In this document: in pieces, positions 7,290 through 15,661 of the stretch
Position numbering within the stretch: position 1 is the first letter of the stretch
Layout: every line of letters starts with the position of its first letter
Assembly: GCA_036277615.1 (NCBI GenBank)
Contig: DASUMQ010000296.1
Location: 1-28,541 of the forward strand
DNA from: RPQJ01 sp036277615
Lineage (GTDB): Bacteria; Pseudomonadota; Gammaproteobacteria; Steroidobacterales; Steroidobacteraceae
DNA: 28,541 bases
Direction: 5' to 3'
The notes under the pieces: generated by a model
Seen by the model: only the letters and a program-made list of their open reading frames with translations
The model's database searches: none
Told to the model about the DNA's origin: nothing
Position numbers and translations under genes: made by a program

Positions 7290-8179
7290 TCGAGCAGGAT
7301 CCCGCCGAACACGGCGAGCCCGAACAGGTTGTTGTTGAGGAAGGCGCGAAAGCAGTCGGCGGGATCGCGGTTGCGGATCAGGAACTGCTGGTGCATTGCC
7401 GTCCCGCCGGCGACCACGAGGCCGAGCCAGTACCAGTAGGACAGTTCGGCGAGCAGGCCTGCGGCGACGAGCAATGCGACGGCGGCCGCCTGCAGTGCGG
7501 CGACGATGCCGCGGTCGGCGCGCCCGAACAGGATCGCCGAGGAGCGCACGCCGATCACGAGGTCGTCCTCGCGGTCGACCATCGCATAGATCGTGTCGTA
7601 GGCCGTGGTCCAGAGCACGCCCGCGCCGAACAGCACCCAGGCCAGCAGCGGCAACTCGCCGGTCTGCGCCGCGAACGCCATCGGCACCGACCACGAGAAC
7701 GCGAGGCCGAGGTAGGCCTGCGGCAACGCGAAGAAGCGCTTCAGGAACGGGTACGTCACCGCGAGCACGCCACCGACGAGCGCGAGGACCTGTGTCGGGC
7801 GGTTGAGCGGGATCAGCAGCGCGAGCGCGATCAGGCCGAGGACTGCGAAGACGGCGAGCGCCTCCGCCGGCGACACCGCGCCTCGCGCCAGCGGGCGATT
7901 GGCGGTGCGCCGTACGTGCGGATCGAATTCGCGGTCGGCGAAATCGTTGATCACGCAGCCGGCCGAGCGCATCACGAACGTGCCGATCAGGAAGATCACG
8001 AAAATGCGCTCGTCGGGGCGCCCCTCGGCCGAGATCCACAGCGCCCAGAGACACGGCCAGAGCAGCAGCCAGATGCCGATCGGCCGGTCGAGCCGCATCA
8101 GCCGTGCATATTCGACGAGGCGGCCACGCACGCCCTGGGCGCGAGCGAGGTCGTTTTCCAGATCGGTCAGGTTCGTCAT
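7274..8179 (-). CDS. ubiA: 4-hydroxybenzoate polyprenyltransferase UbiA
   Basis: UbiA attaches the polyprenyl tail to 4-hydroxybenzoate, the first membrane step of ubiquinone synthesis, using Mg2+. The 301-residue product is an integral membrane protein with the two signature aspartate-rich motifs: NDFADREFDPHVRRTANRPLA and YDTIYAMVDREDDLVIG. The ATG at 8179 lies just past the recG stop (8190). A GTG 13 codons upstream would overlap recG and adds no conserved sequence. Neither start has a good ribosome binding site, suggesting coupling to recG translation. It ends the recG-ubiA side of the minus-strand cluster and converges on nhaA. Quinone supply fits the nearby oxidase module, but ubiA next to recG is probably ancestral. 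Confidence 0.95.
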   Translation of the reverse strand: MTNLTDLENDLARAQGVRGRLVEYARLMRLDRPIGIWLLLWPCLWALWISAEGRPDERIFVIFLIGTFVMRSAGCVINDFADREFDPHVRRTANRPLARGAVSPAEALAVFAVLGLIALALLIPLNRPTQVLALVGGVLAVTYPFLKRFFALPQAYLGLAFSWSVPMAFAAQTGELPLLAWVLFGAGVLWTTAYDTIYAMVDREDDLVIGVRSSAILFGRADRGIVAALQAAAVALLVAAGLLAELSYWYWLGLVVAGGTAMHQQFLIRNRDPADCFRAFLNNNLFGLAVFGGILLDYLFA

Positions 8180-8189
8180 GACGGCAGCA

Positions 8190-10277
8190 TCACGCGTTGC
8201 GGAATCGTTCGCCGGCACCCAGCCAGCGCCCGACGAGGCCCGCTATGTTGGACCGCGGGCCGTCCAGCATCAATGCCGCGGCGCGCTGCACATCGGGCAG
8301 CAGGTCCGCATCGCGTATCAGGTCCGCGACGCGCAACTGCATCAGTCCGGTCTGACGCGTACCGAGCAGTTCGCCGGGACCGCGCAGCTCGAGGTCGCGT
8401 CGTGCGACTTCGAAGCCGTCGCTGGTTTCGCGCAGTACGGCGAGGCGTTCGCGCGCGATCGGCGTGAGTGGCGCCTGGTAGAGCAGCACGCAGGTACTTT
8501 CGACCGAGCCGCGGCCCACGCGGCCGCGCAGCTGGTGCAGCTGCGCGAGGCCCATGCGTTCGGAGTTCTCGATCACCATCAGGCTCGCGTTCGGCACGTC
8601 GACACCCACTTCGATCACGGTCGTCGCGACCAGCAGGTCGAGCTTGCCCTGCTTGAACGCCGTCATCATCGCGTCCTTCTGCCGCCCCGGCATGCGCCCA
8701 TGCACGAGGCCGATGCGCACGTCGGGCAGCGCTTCGGCGAGCTGCGCGGCCGTCTTCTCCGCGGCCTCGTACTGGACGAGGTCCGATTCCTCGATCAGCG
8801 GGCAGACCCAGTAGGCCTGGCGGCCGGCGCGACAGGCCGAGTCGATGCGTTCGACGATCTCGCTGCGGCGGGCATCGGGCAGCACCACCGTCTTGATCGG
8901 CGTCCGGCCCGGCGGCAACTCGTCGATGATCGAGACGTCGAGGTCGGCGTAAGCGGTCATCGCGAGCGTGCGCGGAATCGGGGTCGCGGTCATCACGAGC
9001 TGGTGCGGGCAGCGGCCTTCGGCCATCCCCTTCTCCCGCAACTGCAGTCGTTGATGGACGCCGAAGCGGTGCTGTTCGTCGACGATCACCAGCGCGAGAC
9101 GACCAAACTCCACGCCTTCCTGGAACAACGCGTGCGTGCCGACTGCGACCTGGATCGCGCCCGATGCGAGATCGTGCTCGAGAGCCGCGCGCGCCTTGCC
9201 GGGCTGGCGGCCGGTGAGCAACGCGACACGGACGCCGAGCGGGTCGAGCCATGCGTTGAACACGCGAGCGTGCTGCTCCGCGAGCAGCTCCGTCGGCGCC
9301 ATGACGGCGGCCTGTGCGCCGTGGTCGACCGCGCGCAGCGCCGCAAGCGCCGCCACGACCGTCTTGCCCGAGCCGACGTCGCCCTGCACGAGTCGCATCA
9401 TCGGGTGTGGACGGGCCAGATCCCGCTCGATCTCGTTCCAGACGCGAACCTGGGCGCCGGTGAGTCCGAACGACAGCCGCGCCAGGCAGCGCTCGGTGAT
9501 GTCTGTCCGGCGCGGCAGGTCCCAGGCCCGGTCGTGATCGGCGGCCTCGCGCAGCAGCCGCAGGCTCAGCTGGTGCGCGAGCAGTTCCTCGAACGCGAGT
9601 CGACGCTGCGCCGGATGACGACCCTCCGCGAGCTGTGCGACGTCGGCGTCGGGCGGCGGCCGGTGCACGTAGCGCACCGCGGCCTCGAGCGTCGGCAACT
9701 CGAACGCGTCGAGGATGCCGCCCGGCACGTAATCGATGATCGCGCCCCGCGAAAGCAGGCCGAGCGCGAGGTCGGTGAGCGCGCGCAGTCGCCCCTGCTG
9801 CACACCTTCGGTCGTCGGATAGATGGGCGTGAGCGTGTCGCCGCCGGCCTCCGCCTCGGTGAGCGGCGCGACGCGGCGATACTCGGGATGCACGATCTCG
9901 AGGCCGCCCGGACCCATGCGCACTTCGCCGAAGCAGCGCAGGCGCAGGCCCCGTGCGAGCTGCGCCTGCTGCGTGGCGGAGAAGTGAAAGAACCGCAGCG
10001 TGACGAAGCCGGTGCCGTCGGCCAGCCGCACGAGCAGCGTGCGCCGCCGTCGAAACACGACCTCCGCGAGCTGGATCTCTCCCTCGATCACGGCGCGGTC
10101 GCCGTGACGCAGTCCACCGATCGGCACGACGCGCGTGCGATCCTCGTAGCGCAGGGGCAGGTGGAACAGCACGTCCTGCACGGTCTGCAGGCCGAGGCGC
10201 GCGAGCGCTTCCGCCAGCGCGGGCCCGACGCCACGCAACGCCGTGACCGGCCGATCCGCGAGCATGGCCGCGCTCAT
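8190..10277 (-). CDS. recG: ATP-dependent DNA helicase RecG
   Basis: RecG is a double-stranded DNA translocase that remodels stalled replication forks, Holliday junctions and R-loops. The 695-residue product matches the normal size. The N-terminal third is the wedge/OB region that grips the junction. The helicase core has Walker A GDVGSGKT (299-306), motif Ia MAPTELLAEQHA and the RecG-type motif II DEQH (400-403). Further on come TATPIPRTLA (motif III) and QLRGRVGRG (motif VI). The ATG at 10277 is 20 bases after the ridA stop; a second ATG four codons in is possible. RecG next to spoT and ridA is common in gammaproteobacteria; here spoT has been moved away by the oxidase genes. Confidence 0.96.
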   Translation of the reverse strand: MSAAMLADRPVTALRGVGPALAEALARLGLQTVQDVLFHLPLRYEDRTRVVPIGGLRHGDRAVIEGEIQLAEVVFRRRRTLLVRLADGTGFVTLRFFHFSATQQAQLARGLRLRCFGEVRMGPGGLEIVHPEYRRVAPLTEAEAGGDTLTPIYPTTEGVQQGRLRALTDLALGLLSRGAIIDYVPGGILDAFELPTLEAAVRYVHRPPPDADVAQLAEGRHPAQRRLAFEELLAHQLSLRLLREAADHDRAWDLPRRTDITERCLARLSFGLTGAQVRVWNEIERDLARPHPMMRLVQGDVGSGKTVVAALAALRAVDHGAQAAVMAPTELLAEQHARVFNAWLDPLGVRVALLTGRQPGKARAALEHDLASGAIQVAVGTHALFQEGVEFGRLALVIVDEQHRFGVHQRLQLREKGMAEGRCPHQLVMTATPIPRTLAMTAYADLDVSIIDELPPGRTPIKTVVLPDARRSEIVERIDSACRAGRQAYWVCPLIEESDLVQYEAAEKTAAQLAEALPDVRIGLVHGRMPGRQKDAMMTAFKQGKLDLLVATTVIEVGVDVPNASLMVIENSERMGLAQLHQLRGRVGRGSVESTCVLLYQAPLTPIARERLAVLRETSDGFEVARRDLELRGPGELLGTRQTGLMQLRVADLIRDADLLPDVQRAAALMLDGPRSNIAGLVGRWLGAGERFRNA

Positions 10278-10297
10278 CGTGGCCGGGACGTCCGGAG

Positions 10298-10678
10298 TCA
10301 GAGGACCAGCACGGCGTCCACTTCGACGACCGCGCCGCGCGGTAGCGCGGCGACGCCGATCGCGGCGCGTGCCGGATAGGGCTGCGCGAAATATTCGGAC
10401 ATGACCTTGTTGACGACCTGGAAGTTGCCGAGGTCGGTCAGGTACACGTTCACCTTGACGGCGTTCGCGAGATCGCCGCCCGCCGCGCGCGCGACGGCGC
10501 GCAGGTTCTCGAAGACGCGGCGCACGTGCGCTTCGACGTCGCCCGTCACGAGTTCCATCGTCTGCGGGTCGAGCGGGATCTGGCCGGACAGGTAGACCGT
10601 GCTGCCGGCCCTGGCGGCCTGGGAATAGGTGCCGATCGCGTCCGGCGCGTCGGCGGTCGAGACGGGAGTGAAGGACAC
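10298..10678 (-). CDS. ridA: RidA family reactive enamine/imine deaminase
   Basis: RidA hydrolyses reactive 2-aminoacrylate and related enamines made by PLP enzymes, protecting the cell from enzyme damage. The 126-residue product is full length for this family. It has GTYSQAAR, the YLSGQIPLDP strand, the Arg in YPARAAIGVAALP (active-site arginine equivalent to E. coli R105), and the VEVDAV end. The start is GTG at 10678 with GGAGG eight bases upstream, which decides it over longer open frames. In related bacteria ridA follows spoT directly; here it follows the cytochrome oxidase genes and is separated from the subunit IV gene by 74 bases with a hairpin. Confidence 0.94.
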   Translation of the reverse strand: MSFTPVSTADAPDAIGTYSQAARAGSTVYLSGQIPLDPQTMELVTGDVEAHVRRVFENLRAVARAAGGDLANAVKVNVYLTDLGNFQVVNKVMSEYFAQPYPARAAIGVAALPRGAVVEVDAVLVL

Positions 10679-10719
10679 GGCGCAGCCTCCGGGCGGGGTC
10701 GGAGGACGGAGCGTATCAC

Positions 10720-10752
10720 CGCCGGTGTGCCGCCCGCCCCCACCGACCGGCG
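10720..10752 (-). terminator. Hairpin between the oxidase operon and ridA
   Basis: CGCCGGT (10720-10726) and ACCGGCG (10746-10752) are perfect seven-base arms around a 19-base G+C-rich loop. They abut the stop codon of the subunit IV gene. There is no T-run, so it may slow or attenuate transcription into ridA rather than end it outright. Confidence 0.35.
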
Positions 10753-11076
10753 TCAGGGCGTGAAAGACGTCGCGCGCGTGAGGAACGTGTAGTCGCCCTC
10801 GATCGCCATCAGCGCGATCAGCACGAGCAGGCAGAGCGGCGGCACGAGGATCACGAGCTTGAGCGCCAGACGCTCCCACTTCATGTGCATGAAGACCGCG
10901 ATGATGAACCCGGCCTTCAGGAACATGAACAGCAGGATCAGCGACCAGCGCAGCATGCCCTGCAGGTGGAGGTAATCCACGAGGTACGAGAACGCGCTGA
11001 ACACGAACAGCAGCAGCCAGATCCAGAGGTAGATCTTGATCGGATGCTGGGTCGTGGTTCCTTCGTGCGCTGCCAT
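10753..11076 (-). CDS. Cytochrome c oxidase subunit IV family protein
   Basis: This is the small fourth subunit of bacterial haem-copper oxidases. It has no redox centre and probably helps assemble or stabilise the complex in the inner membrane. The 107-residue product has three predicted membrane segments (about 15-34, 42-63 and 74-93) and the family pattern LFMFLKAGFIIAVFMHMKWE in the middle. The ATG at 11076 is preceded by TAGGAG, whose TAG is the stop codon of the upstream subunit III gene, so the genes are tightly coupled. It is the last gene of the oxidase operon. Identification rests on the middle motif, the membrane profile and position. Confidence 0.88.
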   Translation of the reverse strand: MAAHEGTTTQHPIKIYLWIWLLLFVFSAFSYLVDYLHLQGMLRWSLILLFMFLKAGFIIAVFMHMKWERLALKLVILVPPLCLLVLIALMAIEGDYTFLTRATSFTP

Positions 11077-11086
11077 CGCCGTGCTC

Positions 11087-11809
11087 CTACCAGAGATAGA
11101 AAAACGCGAAGATGAAGACCCAGACCAGGTCGACGAAGTGCCAGTAGAGGCCCGCGATCTCCACGATCTCGTAATTGCCGCTGCGCTCGTAGTCGCCGCG
11201 CCAGACCTTCATGGCCACGATCACTAGATAGATCACGCCTGCCGAAACGTGCAGGCCGTGGAAACCGGTGATCATGAAGAAGGACGACCCGAACTGTGCC
11301 GCGCCGAGCGGGTTGCCCCAGGGCCGGATGCCTTCCTCGACGATCAGCTTCGTCCACTCGAACGCCTGCATGCCGACGAACGTCGTGCCGAAGGCGGCGG
11401 TGATCAGCATCAGCGACGCCGTGCGGCCGCGGTTGCGCCGGTAGCCGTAGTTGACGGCCATAGCCATCGTCCCGCTGCTGCTGATCAGGATGAACGTCAT
11501 GATCGCGATCAGGACCAGCGGGATCGGCGCGCCGCCCAGGCTCAGCGCGAAGACCTCGCTCGGGTTCGGCCAGGGCACGGTCGTCGACATCCTCACGTGC
11601 ATGTACGACGTGAGGAAGCACGTGAAGATGAACGTGTCGCTCAGCAGGAAGATCCACATCATCGCCTTGCCCCACGGCACGGGGAAGGCTTGCTTGTCCG
11701 CCGCGAAGTCGGTGACCACGCCGGGCAATCCCGCGGCGACGACGCCGGCGGGCTCGATGGGATGGGTCATGACTTCGACCGCCATGGGCGCTTGCACGCT
11801 TTGTGTCAT
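11087..11809 (-). CDS. ctaE: Cytochrome c oxidase subunit III (second copy)
   Basis: Subunit III packs against subunit I and helps stabilise its proton uptake. The 240-residue product has about five membrane segments, a soluble N-terminus of some 40 residues, and the family endings GFHGLHVSAGVIYL and LYWHFVDLVWVFIF. The glutamate usual in the first membrane helix (SE.MFF in classical subunit III) appears as D in FLLSDTFIF. Its ATG overlaps the stop of the preceding subunit III gene (ATGA). The two subunit III proteins are clearly different sequences, not a recent duplication. I recall the Bradyrhizobium coxMNOP alternative oxidase having the same pair; if so, this one corresponds to CoxP. Confidence 0.92.
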   Translation of the reverse strand: MTQSVQAPMAVEVMTHPIEPAGVVAAGLPGVVTDFAADKQAFPVPWGKAMMWIFLLSDTFIFTCFLTSYMHVRMSTTVPWPNPSEVFALSLGGAPIPLVLIAIMTFILISSSGTMAMAVNYGYRRNRGRTASLMLITAAFGTTFVGMQAFEWTKLIVEEGIRPWGNPLGAAQFGSSFFMITGFHGLHVSAGVIYLVIVAMKVWRGDYERSGNYEIVEIAGLYWHFVDLVWVFIFAFFYLW

Positions 11810-12501
11810 GTGATCACCAGCAGGCCGAGCAGGACGATCCAGACGGCCAGGAGGTAGTGCCAGTAGACCGTGCACAGTTCGACGCTCAGCCGGATCCCCC
11901 CGAGCGACGTGCTGCCGCGCGACATCCTGACGATCGCGCGTCCCCAGACGAACAGTCCGCCCAGCAGGTGCAGGCCATGCAGGCCGGTCAGCACGTACAG
12001 GAACGCGTTCGCCGGATTGGCCGCGGCGTAATAGCCTGCGGCCTGCAGCTGCCGCCAGGCGAGCCACTGGCCCACGAGGAACGCGACGGCGAACGCGCCG
12101 CCCGCGAGCAGTCCCCTGGAAGCGAGCGCGAAGCGCTGCCGGCGCAGCGAGGAACTCGCGAACTGCATGCCCACGCTGCCGGCCGCGAGCAGCAACGTGT
12201 TGATCCAGAGGATCGGCGGCTCCGCGACCGGACGCCAGTCCCGCAGGTCGACACCCTGCACGAGATGCGGGCTCATGCGGATCAGGTACGCAGTCATCAA
12301 CAGGCCGAAGAACGACGTCACCACAGCGAGGAACACCCAGAGACCGACCCGCGCCGAGGGCGGGTCGGCGCGCAGCCGGGCGCCGTCGCGACCGTCGAAC
12401 GTGCCCTGGGCTTCCCACGGCCGGCTCGTGAGCCGGCGCGCGGCCATCCACCAGACCAGGATGCCGGCGAGCAGTGCAAACGTGGCGACGACGAGGTTCA
12501 T
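11806..12501 (-). CDS. Cytochrome c oxidase subunit III-like protein (first copy)
   Basis: This is a divergent haem-copper oxidase subunit III of 231 residues with about six membrane segments. Recognisable parts are VLTGLHGLHLLGGLFVWG and YWHYLLAVWIVLLG, the last two conserved helices of the family. The acidic residue of the early helix is missing (LWVFLAVVTSFFGLLM). It likely binds subunit I beside the second subunit III, or replaces part of it; its exact job is not known to me. The ATG overlaps the subunit I stop (ATGA). Longer open sequence upstream lies within subunit I and is not used. Confidence 0.88.
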   Translation of the reverse strand: MNLVVATFALLAGILVWWMAARRLTSRPWEAQGTFDGRDGARLRADPPSARVGLWVFLAVVTSFFGLLMTAYLIRMSPHLVQGVDLRDWRPVAEPPILWINTLLLAAGSVGMQFASSSLRRQRFALASRGLLAGGAFAVAFLVGQWLAWRQLQAAGYYAAANPANAFLYVLTGLHGLHLLGGLFVWGRAIVRMSRGSTSLGGIRLSVELCTVYWHYLLAVWIVLLGLLVIT

Positions 12502-14261
12502 CCGATGTTGCGTCCGTGGCCGATCGCGACGGCGGTGTGGTCGTCCGGCGGCCGATTCTGCGGCACGAAGTCTTCCTTGTTGCCGGGCGCGCCGTACTCG
12601 TAGGCCCATCGATAGACGACCGGCAGCTCGGGGCCCCAGTTGCCGTGCCGCGGCGGTGTCTCGGGCGTCTGCCACTCGAGCGTCGTCGCGCGCCACGGGT
12701 TCGGGCCCGCGGGCTTGCCGTACCGGAGCGACCAGATCAGGTTGAAGATGAAGACCAGCTGCGCGACCGCGACGACGATCGCCGCGATGCTGATCGCCGC
12801 GTTCATCGACTCGACGGAGTCAGGCACGAAATAGGTGTCGCCGAGCGCGAAATAGCGACGCGGCACGCCCAGGATGCCGAGGTAGTGCATCGGCAGGAAG
12901 ATCGCGTACGTGCCGATCAGCGTCAGCCAGAAATGCAGCCGGCCGAGCGACTCGTCCATCATCCGGCCGGTCATCTTCGGGTACCAGTGATAGATCGCGC
13001 CGCAGACGACCAGCACCGGCGACACCCCCATTACCATGTGGAAGTGCGCGACGACGAACAGCGTGTCGGAGAGCGGCACGTCCACCGTGACGTTGCCGAG
13101 GAACAGTCCGGTCAGGCCGCCGTTGATGAACGTGAAGACGAAGCCGATCGCGAACAGCATCGGCAGCGTCAGGTGCACGTCGCCACGCCAGAGCGTGAGC
13201 ACCCAGTTGTAGACCTTGAGGGCCGTCGGGATCGCGATGATCAGCGTCGTCGTCGCGAAGAAGAACCCGAAATACGGGTTCATGCCGCTCACGTACATGT
13301 GGTGGGCCCAGACGACGAAGCTCAGGATGCCGATCGCGAGGATCGCCCAGACCATCATGCGATAGCCGAAGATGTGTCGCCGCGCGTGGGTGCTGATCAG
13401 GTCGGAGACGATGCCGAACGCCGGCAGCGCGACGATGTAAACCTCGGGGTGGCCGAAGAACCAGAACAGGTGCTGGAACAGCAGCGGGCTGCCGCCCTTG
13501 TGCACGGTCTGGTCGCCGAGCGACATGATCGCCGGCATGAAGAAGCTCGTACCGAGATGGTTGTCGAGCGCCATCATGATCGCGCTCACGAGCAGCGCCG
13601 GAAATGCGAGCAGGGCCAGGATCGTGGCCATGAAGATGCCCCAGACCGACAGGGGCATGCGCATCAGCGTCATGCCGCGACACCGCGCCTGCAGCACGGT
13701 GACGACGTAGTTGAGGCCGCCCATCGTGAAGCCCACGATGAAGATGATCAGCGAGACCAGCATCAGCGTGATGCCGAGGTCCGCGCCCGGCGTGCCCTCG
13801 AGGATCGCCTGCGGCGGGTAGAGCGTCCAGCCGGCCCCGGTCGGTCCGCCCGGCACGAAGAAACTCGCGACCAGCACGAGTACGGCGAGCAGGTAGACCC
13901 AGTAACTGACCATGTTCAGGTACGGGAAGACCATGTCGCGCGCGCCGCACATCAACGGGATCAGGTAGTTGCCGAAACCGCCGAGGAACAGCGCCGTCAG
14001 CAGGTAGATCACCATGATCATGCCGTGCATGCTGACGAACTGGTAATAGTTGCTCGGGTTGATGAAGTGGAACGTGTCGGGAAACCCGAGCTGCAGCCGC
14101 ATCAGGATCGACAGCGCGATCGCCACGACGCCGATGGCCATCGCGGTCGCCATGTACTGGATCGCGATGACCTTGTGGTCCTGGCTCCAGACGTACTTGG
14201 TGATGAAGGTCTGCGGGTCGTGCAGGTGCGCGTGCTGGTCTGCGATCGCGACGTATGACAT
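12498..14261 (-). CDS. ctaD: Cytochrome c oxidase subunit I
   Basis: This is the catalytic subunit that reduces O2 to water and pumps protons across the inner membrane. It carries low-spin haem a and the haem a3-CuB centre. The 587-residue product has all ligands: H79 and H408 (haem a), H406 (haem a3), and H271, H320, H321 (CuB). The GHPEVY motif holds the cross-linked Y275 and the D-channel E273, marking an A1-type enzyme; K349 is the K-channel lysine. D109 and N116 of the D-channel entrance are present. However the usual FPRxNN reads FPYLNM, with Arg changed to Tyr and the second Asn to Met. It starts with ATG 35 bases after subunit II and overlaps the next gene. Confidence 0.97.
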   Translation of the reverse strand: MSYVAIADQHAHLHDPQTFITKYVWSQDHKVIAIQYMATAMAIGVVAIALSILMRLQLGFPDTFHFINPSNYYQFVSMHGMIMVIYLLTALFLGGFGNYLIPLMCGARDMVFPYLNMVSYWVYLLAVLVLVASFFVPGGPTGAGWTLYPPQAILEGTPGADLGITLMLVSLIIFIVGFTMGGLNYVVTVLQARCRGMTLMRMPLSVWGIFMATILALLAFPALLVSAIMMALDNHLGTSFFMPAIMSLGDQTVHKGGSPLLFQHLFWFFGHPEVYIVALPAFGIVSDLISTHARRHIFGYRMMVWAILAIGILSFVVWAHHMYVSGMNPYFGFFFATTTLIIAIPTALKVYNWVLTLWRGDVHLTLPMLFAIGFVFTFINGGLTGLFLGNVTVDVPLSDTLFVVAHFHMVMGVSPVLVVCGAIYHWYPKMTGRMMDESLGRLHFWLTLIGTYAIFLPMHYLGILGVPRRYFALGDTYFVPDSVESMNAAISIAAIVVAVAQLVFIFNLIWSLRYGKPAGPNPWRATTLEWQTPETPPRHGNWGPELPVVYRWAYEYGAPGNKEDFVPQNRPPDDHTAVAIGHGRNIG

Positions 14262-14296
14262 TCAGGACCTCTCCGTGACCGGCATGGCTGCTGCGT

Positions 14297-15655
14297 TCAG
14301 CGCAACGTGTTGAGGTAGGCGAGCAGGTCTGCGGTCGGTTCGCCGTCGGGCACGACGTTGCTCAGGCGCGCCATCTGCGAGCCGTGGAAGTCCTGCGGAT
14401 GCCGGCCGCGATGCCCCTGGCGGAACTGGTTCAGCTGACGCGCGAGGTACCAGTCGCTGCGCCCGGCGAGCGGCGGCGCGTTCGTCGACCACGACCCCTG
14501 CCCACGGGCGCCGTGGCAATAGCCGCAGGTCGTGTAGCGGGAGGCGCCGGCCTCGGCATCGCCGCGTACGGTCGTCGGCGTCGCGACGTCGGGCAGCGTC
14601 ACGACGTACGCCACGACGTTGTCGAGCGTGGCCGCGTCGAGCGGCTGGGTGATGGCCGCCATCTGGCTGGCGATGGCGTCGCCCGGCGAGCCGCCGCGCA
14701 CGCCCTGCTTGAAGTTGTGCAGCTGGCGCGTGAGATACCAGCCCGGCAGTCCGGCCAGCTTCGGCGCGTTCAGCGCCTGGTTGCCCTCGGCGTTCGCGCC
14801 GTGGCACGCCGCGCAGACCGCATACGCAGTCGCCCCGACGACGGGATCTCCTGCCGGCCGCGCCTGGATCTGCGCGAACGTCTGCTGGCCCGCGAGCCAC
14901 GTTGCGTAGGCGGCGGCGTCATCGACGACGACGCGACCGCGCATCGCAAAGTGCCCGGTGCCGCACAGTTCCTCGCAGAGGATCTCGTACTGGCCCGGCT
15001 TGGTCGGCGTGAGCCACATGAAGGTGACCATGCCGGGGACGAGGTCCATCTTGACCCGGAACTCGGGTACGGTGAAATCGTGCAGGACGTCCTTCGACCG
15101 GAGCAGCAGCTTGACCGGCCGGTCGAGCGGCAGGTGCAGCTCGGCATCCGGGACCAGGACGTCGTCGCGGCCGCGCGGGTCGTTGGGGTCCATGCCGAAC
15201 GGGTTGGCGACGCTCATCAGCGAGGCATCGACCGCGCCGAGCACGCCGTCGGCGCCCGGCAGCCGGAAGCTCCACGACCACTGCTGTCCGACCGCCTCGA
15301 CCACGTCGGCGTCGTCGGGCACGGTCACGAACTTGGCCCAGACCGCGAGTCCCGGCGCCAGCATTGCGATCACGCCGACCGAGGTGAGCCCGATCAGCCA
15401 CCACTCGAGCTTGCGGTACTCCGGCTCGTATTCGGCGCGTCGTTCGACGCCCTTGCGATGCCGGTACCGCACGATCGCGTAGGCCATGAACAGGTTCACG
15501 CCGACGAACACCGCCCCGGTGACCCAGAACGTGAGGTTGACGGTGTCGTCCATCGTCCCCCAGTTCGACGCAATCGGCGTGAACCACCAGGGGTTCAGGA
15601 CGTGAAACGCGACCGTCCCGAGCACCAGCAGGATGAGCACGATAGCGATCGCCAT
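14297..15655 (-). CDS. ctaC: Cytochrome c oxidase subunit II with two cytochrome c domains
   Basis: Subunit II receives electrons and passes them through CuA to subunit I. The 452-residue product has two membrane helices (about 40-62 and 84-106), then the cupredoxin domain with the aromatic patch QQWSWSF. CuA ligands are H192, C227, E229 (backbone), C231, H235 and M238. The C-terminal third is two class I cytochrome c domains: CAACH (281-285) with likely axial M332, and CGYCH (377-381) with M428. Tethered haem c makes this a caa3-type enzyme; two domains instead of one is less usual. No cleavable signal peptide is obvious; the N-terminus may form a further membrane helix. It lies seven bases after the 191-residue protein gene. 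Confidence 0.95.
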   Translation of the reverse strand: MAIAIVLILLVLGTVAFHVLNPWWFTPIASNWGTMDDTVNLTFWVTGAVFVGVNLFMAYAIVRYRHRKGVERRAEYEPEYRKLEWWLIGLTSVGVIAMLAPGLAVWAKFVTVPDDADVVEAVGQQWSWSFRLPGADGVLGAVDASLMSVANPFGMDPNDPRGRDDVLVPDAELHLPLDRPVKLLLRSKDVLHDFTVPEFRVKMDLVPGMVTFMWLTPTKPGQYEILCEELCGTGHFAMRGRVVVDDAAAYATWLAGQQTFAQIQARPAGDPVVGATAYAVCAACHGANAEGNQALNAPKLAGLPGWYLTRQLHNFKQGVRGGSPGDAIASQMAAITQPLDAATLDNVVAYVVTLPDVATPTTVRGDAEAGASRYTTCGYCHGARGQGSWSTNAPPLAGRSDWYLARQLNQFRQGHRGRHPQDFHGSQMARLSNVVPDGEPTADLLAYLNTLR

Positions 15656-15661
15656 CGCGAC

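Noticed and set aside
8180..8218. Longer ubiA starting at GTG 8218
   Set aside because: It would overlap recG by 29 bases, adds 13 unconserved residues and has no better ribosome binding site than ATG 8179.
7803..10379. 858-codon plus-strand open frame opposite recG
   Set aside because: RecG with all helicase motifs occupies the other strand; no domain is visible in the antisense product.
12474..14258. 594-codon plus-strand open frame opposite subunit I
   Set aside because: The product is a string of Asp, Arg, Glu and His typical of antisense to a membrane protein gene; subunit I is certain.
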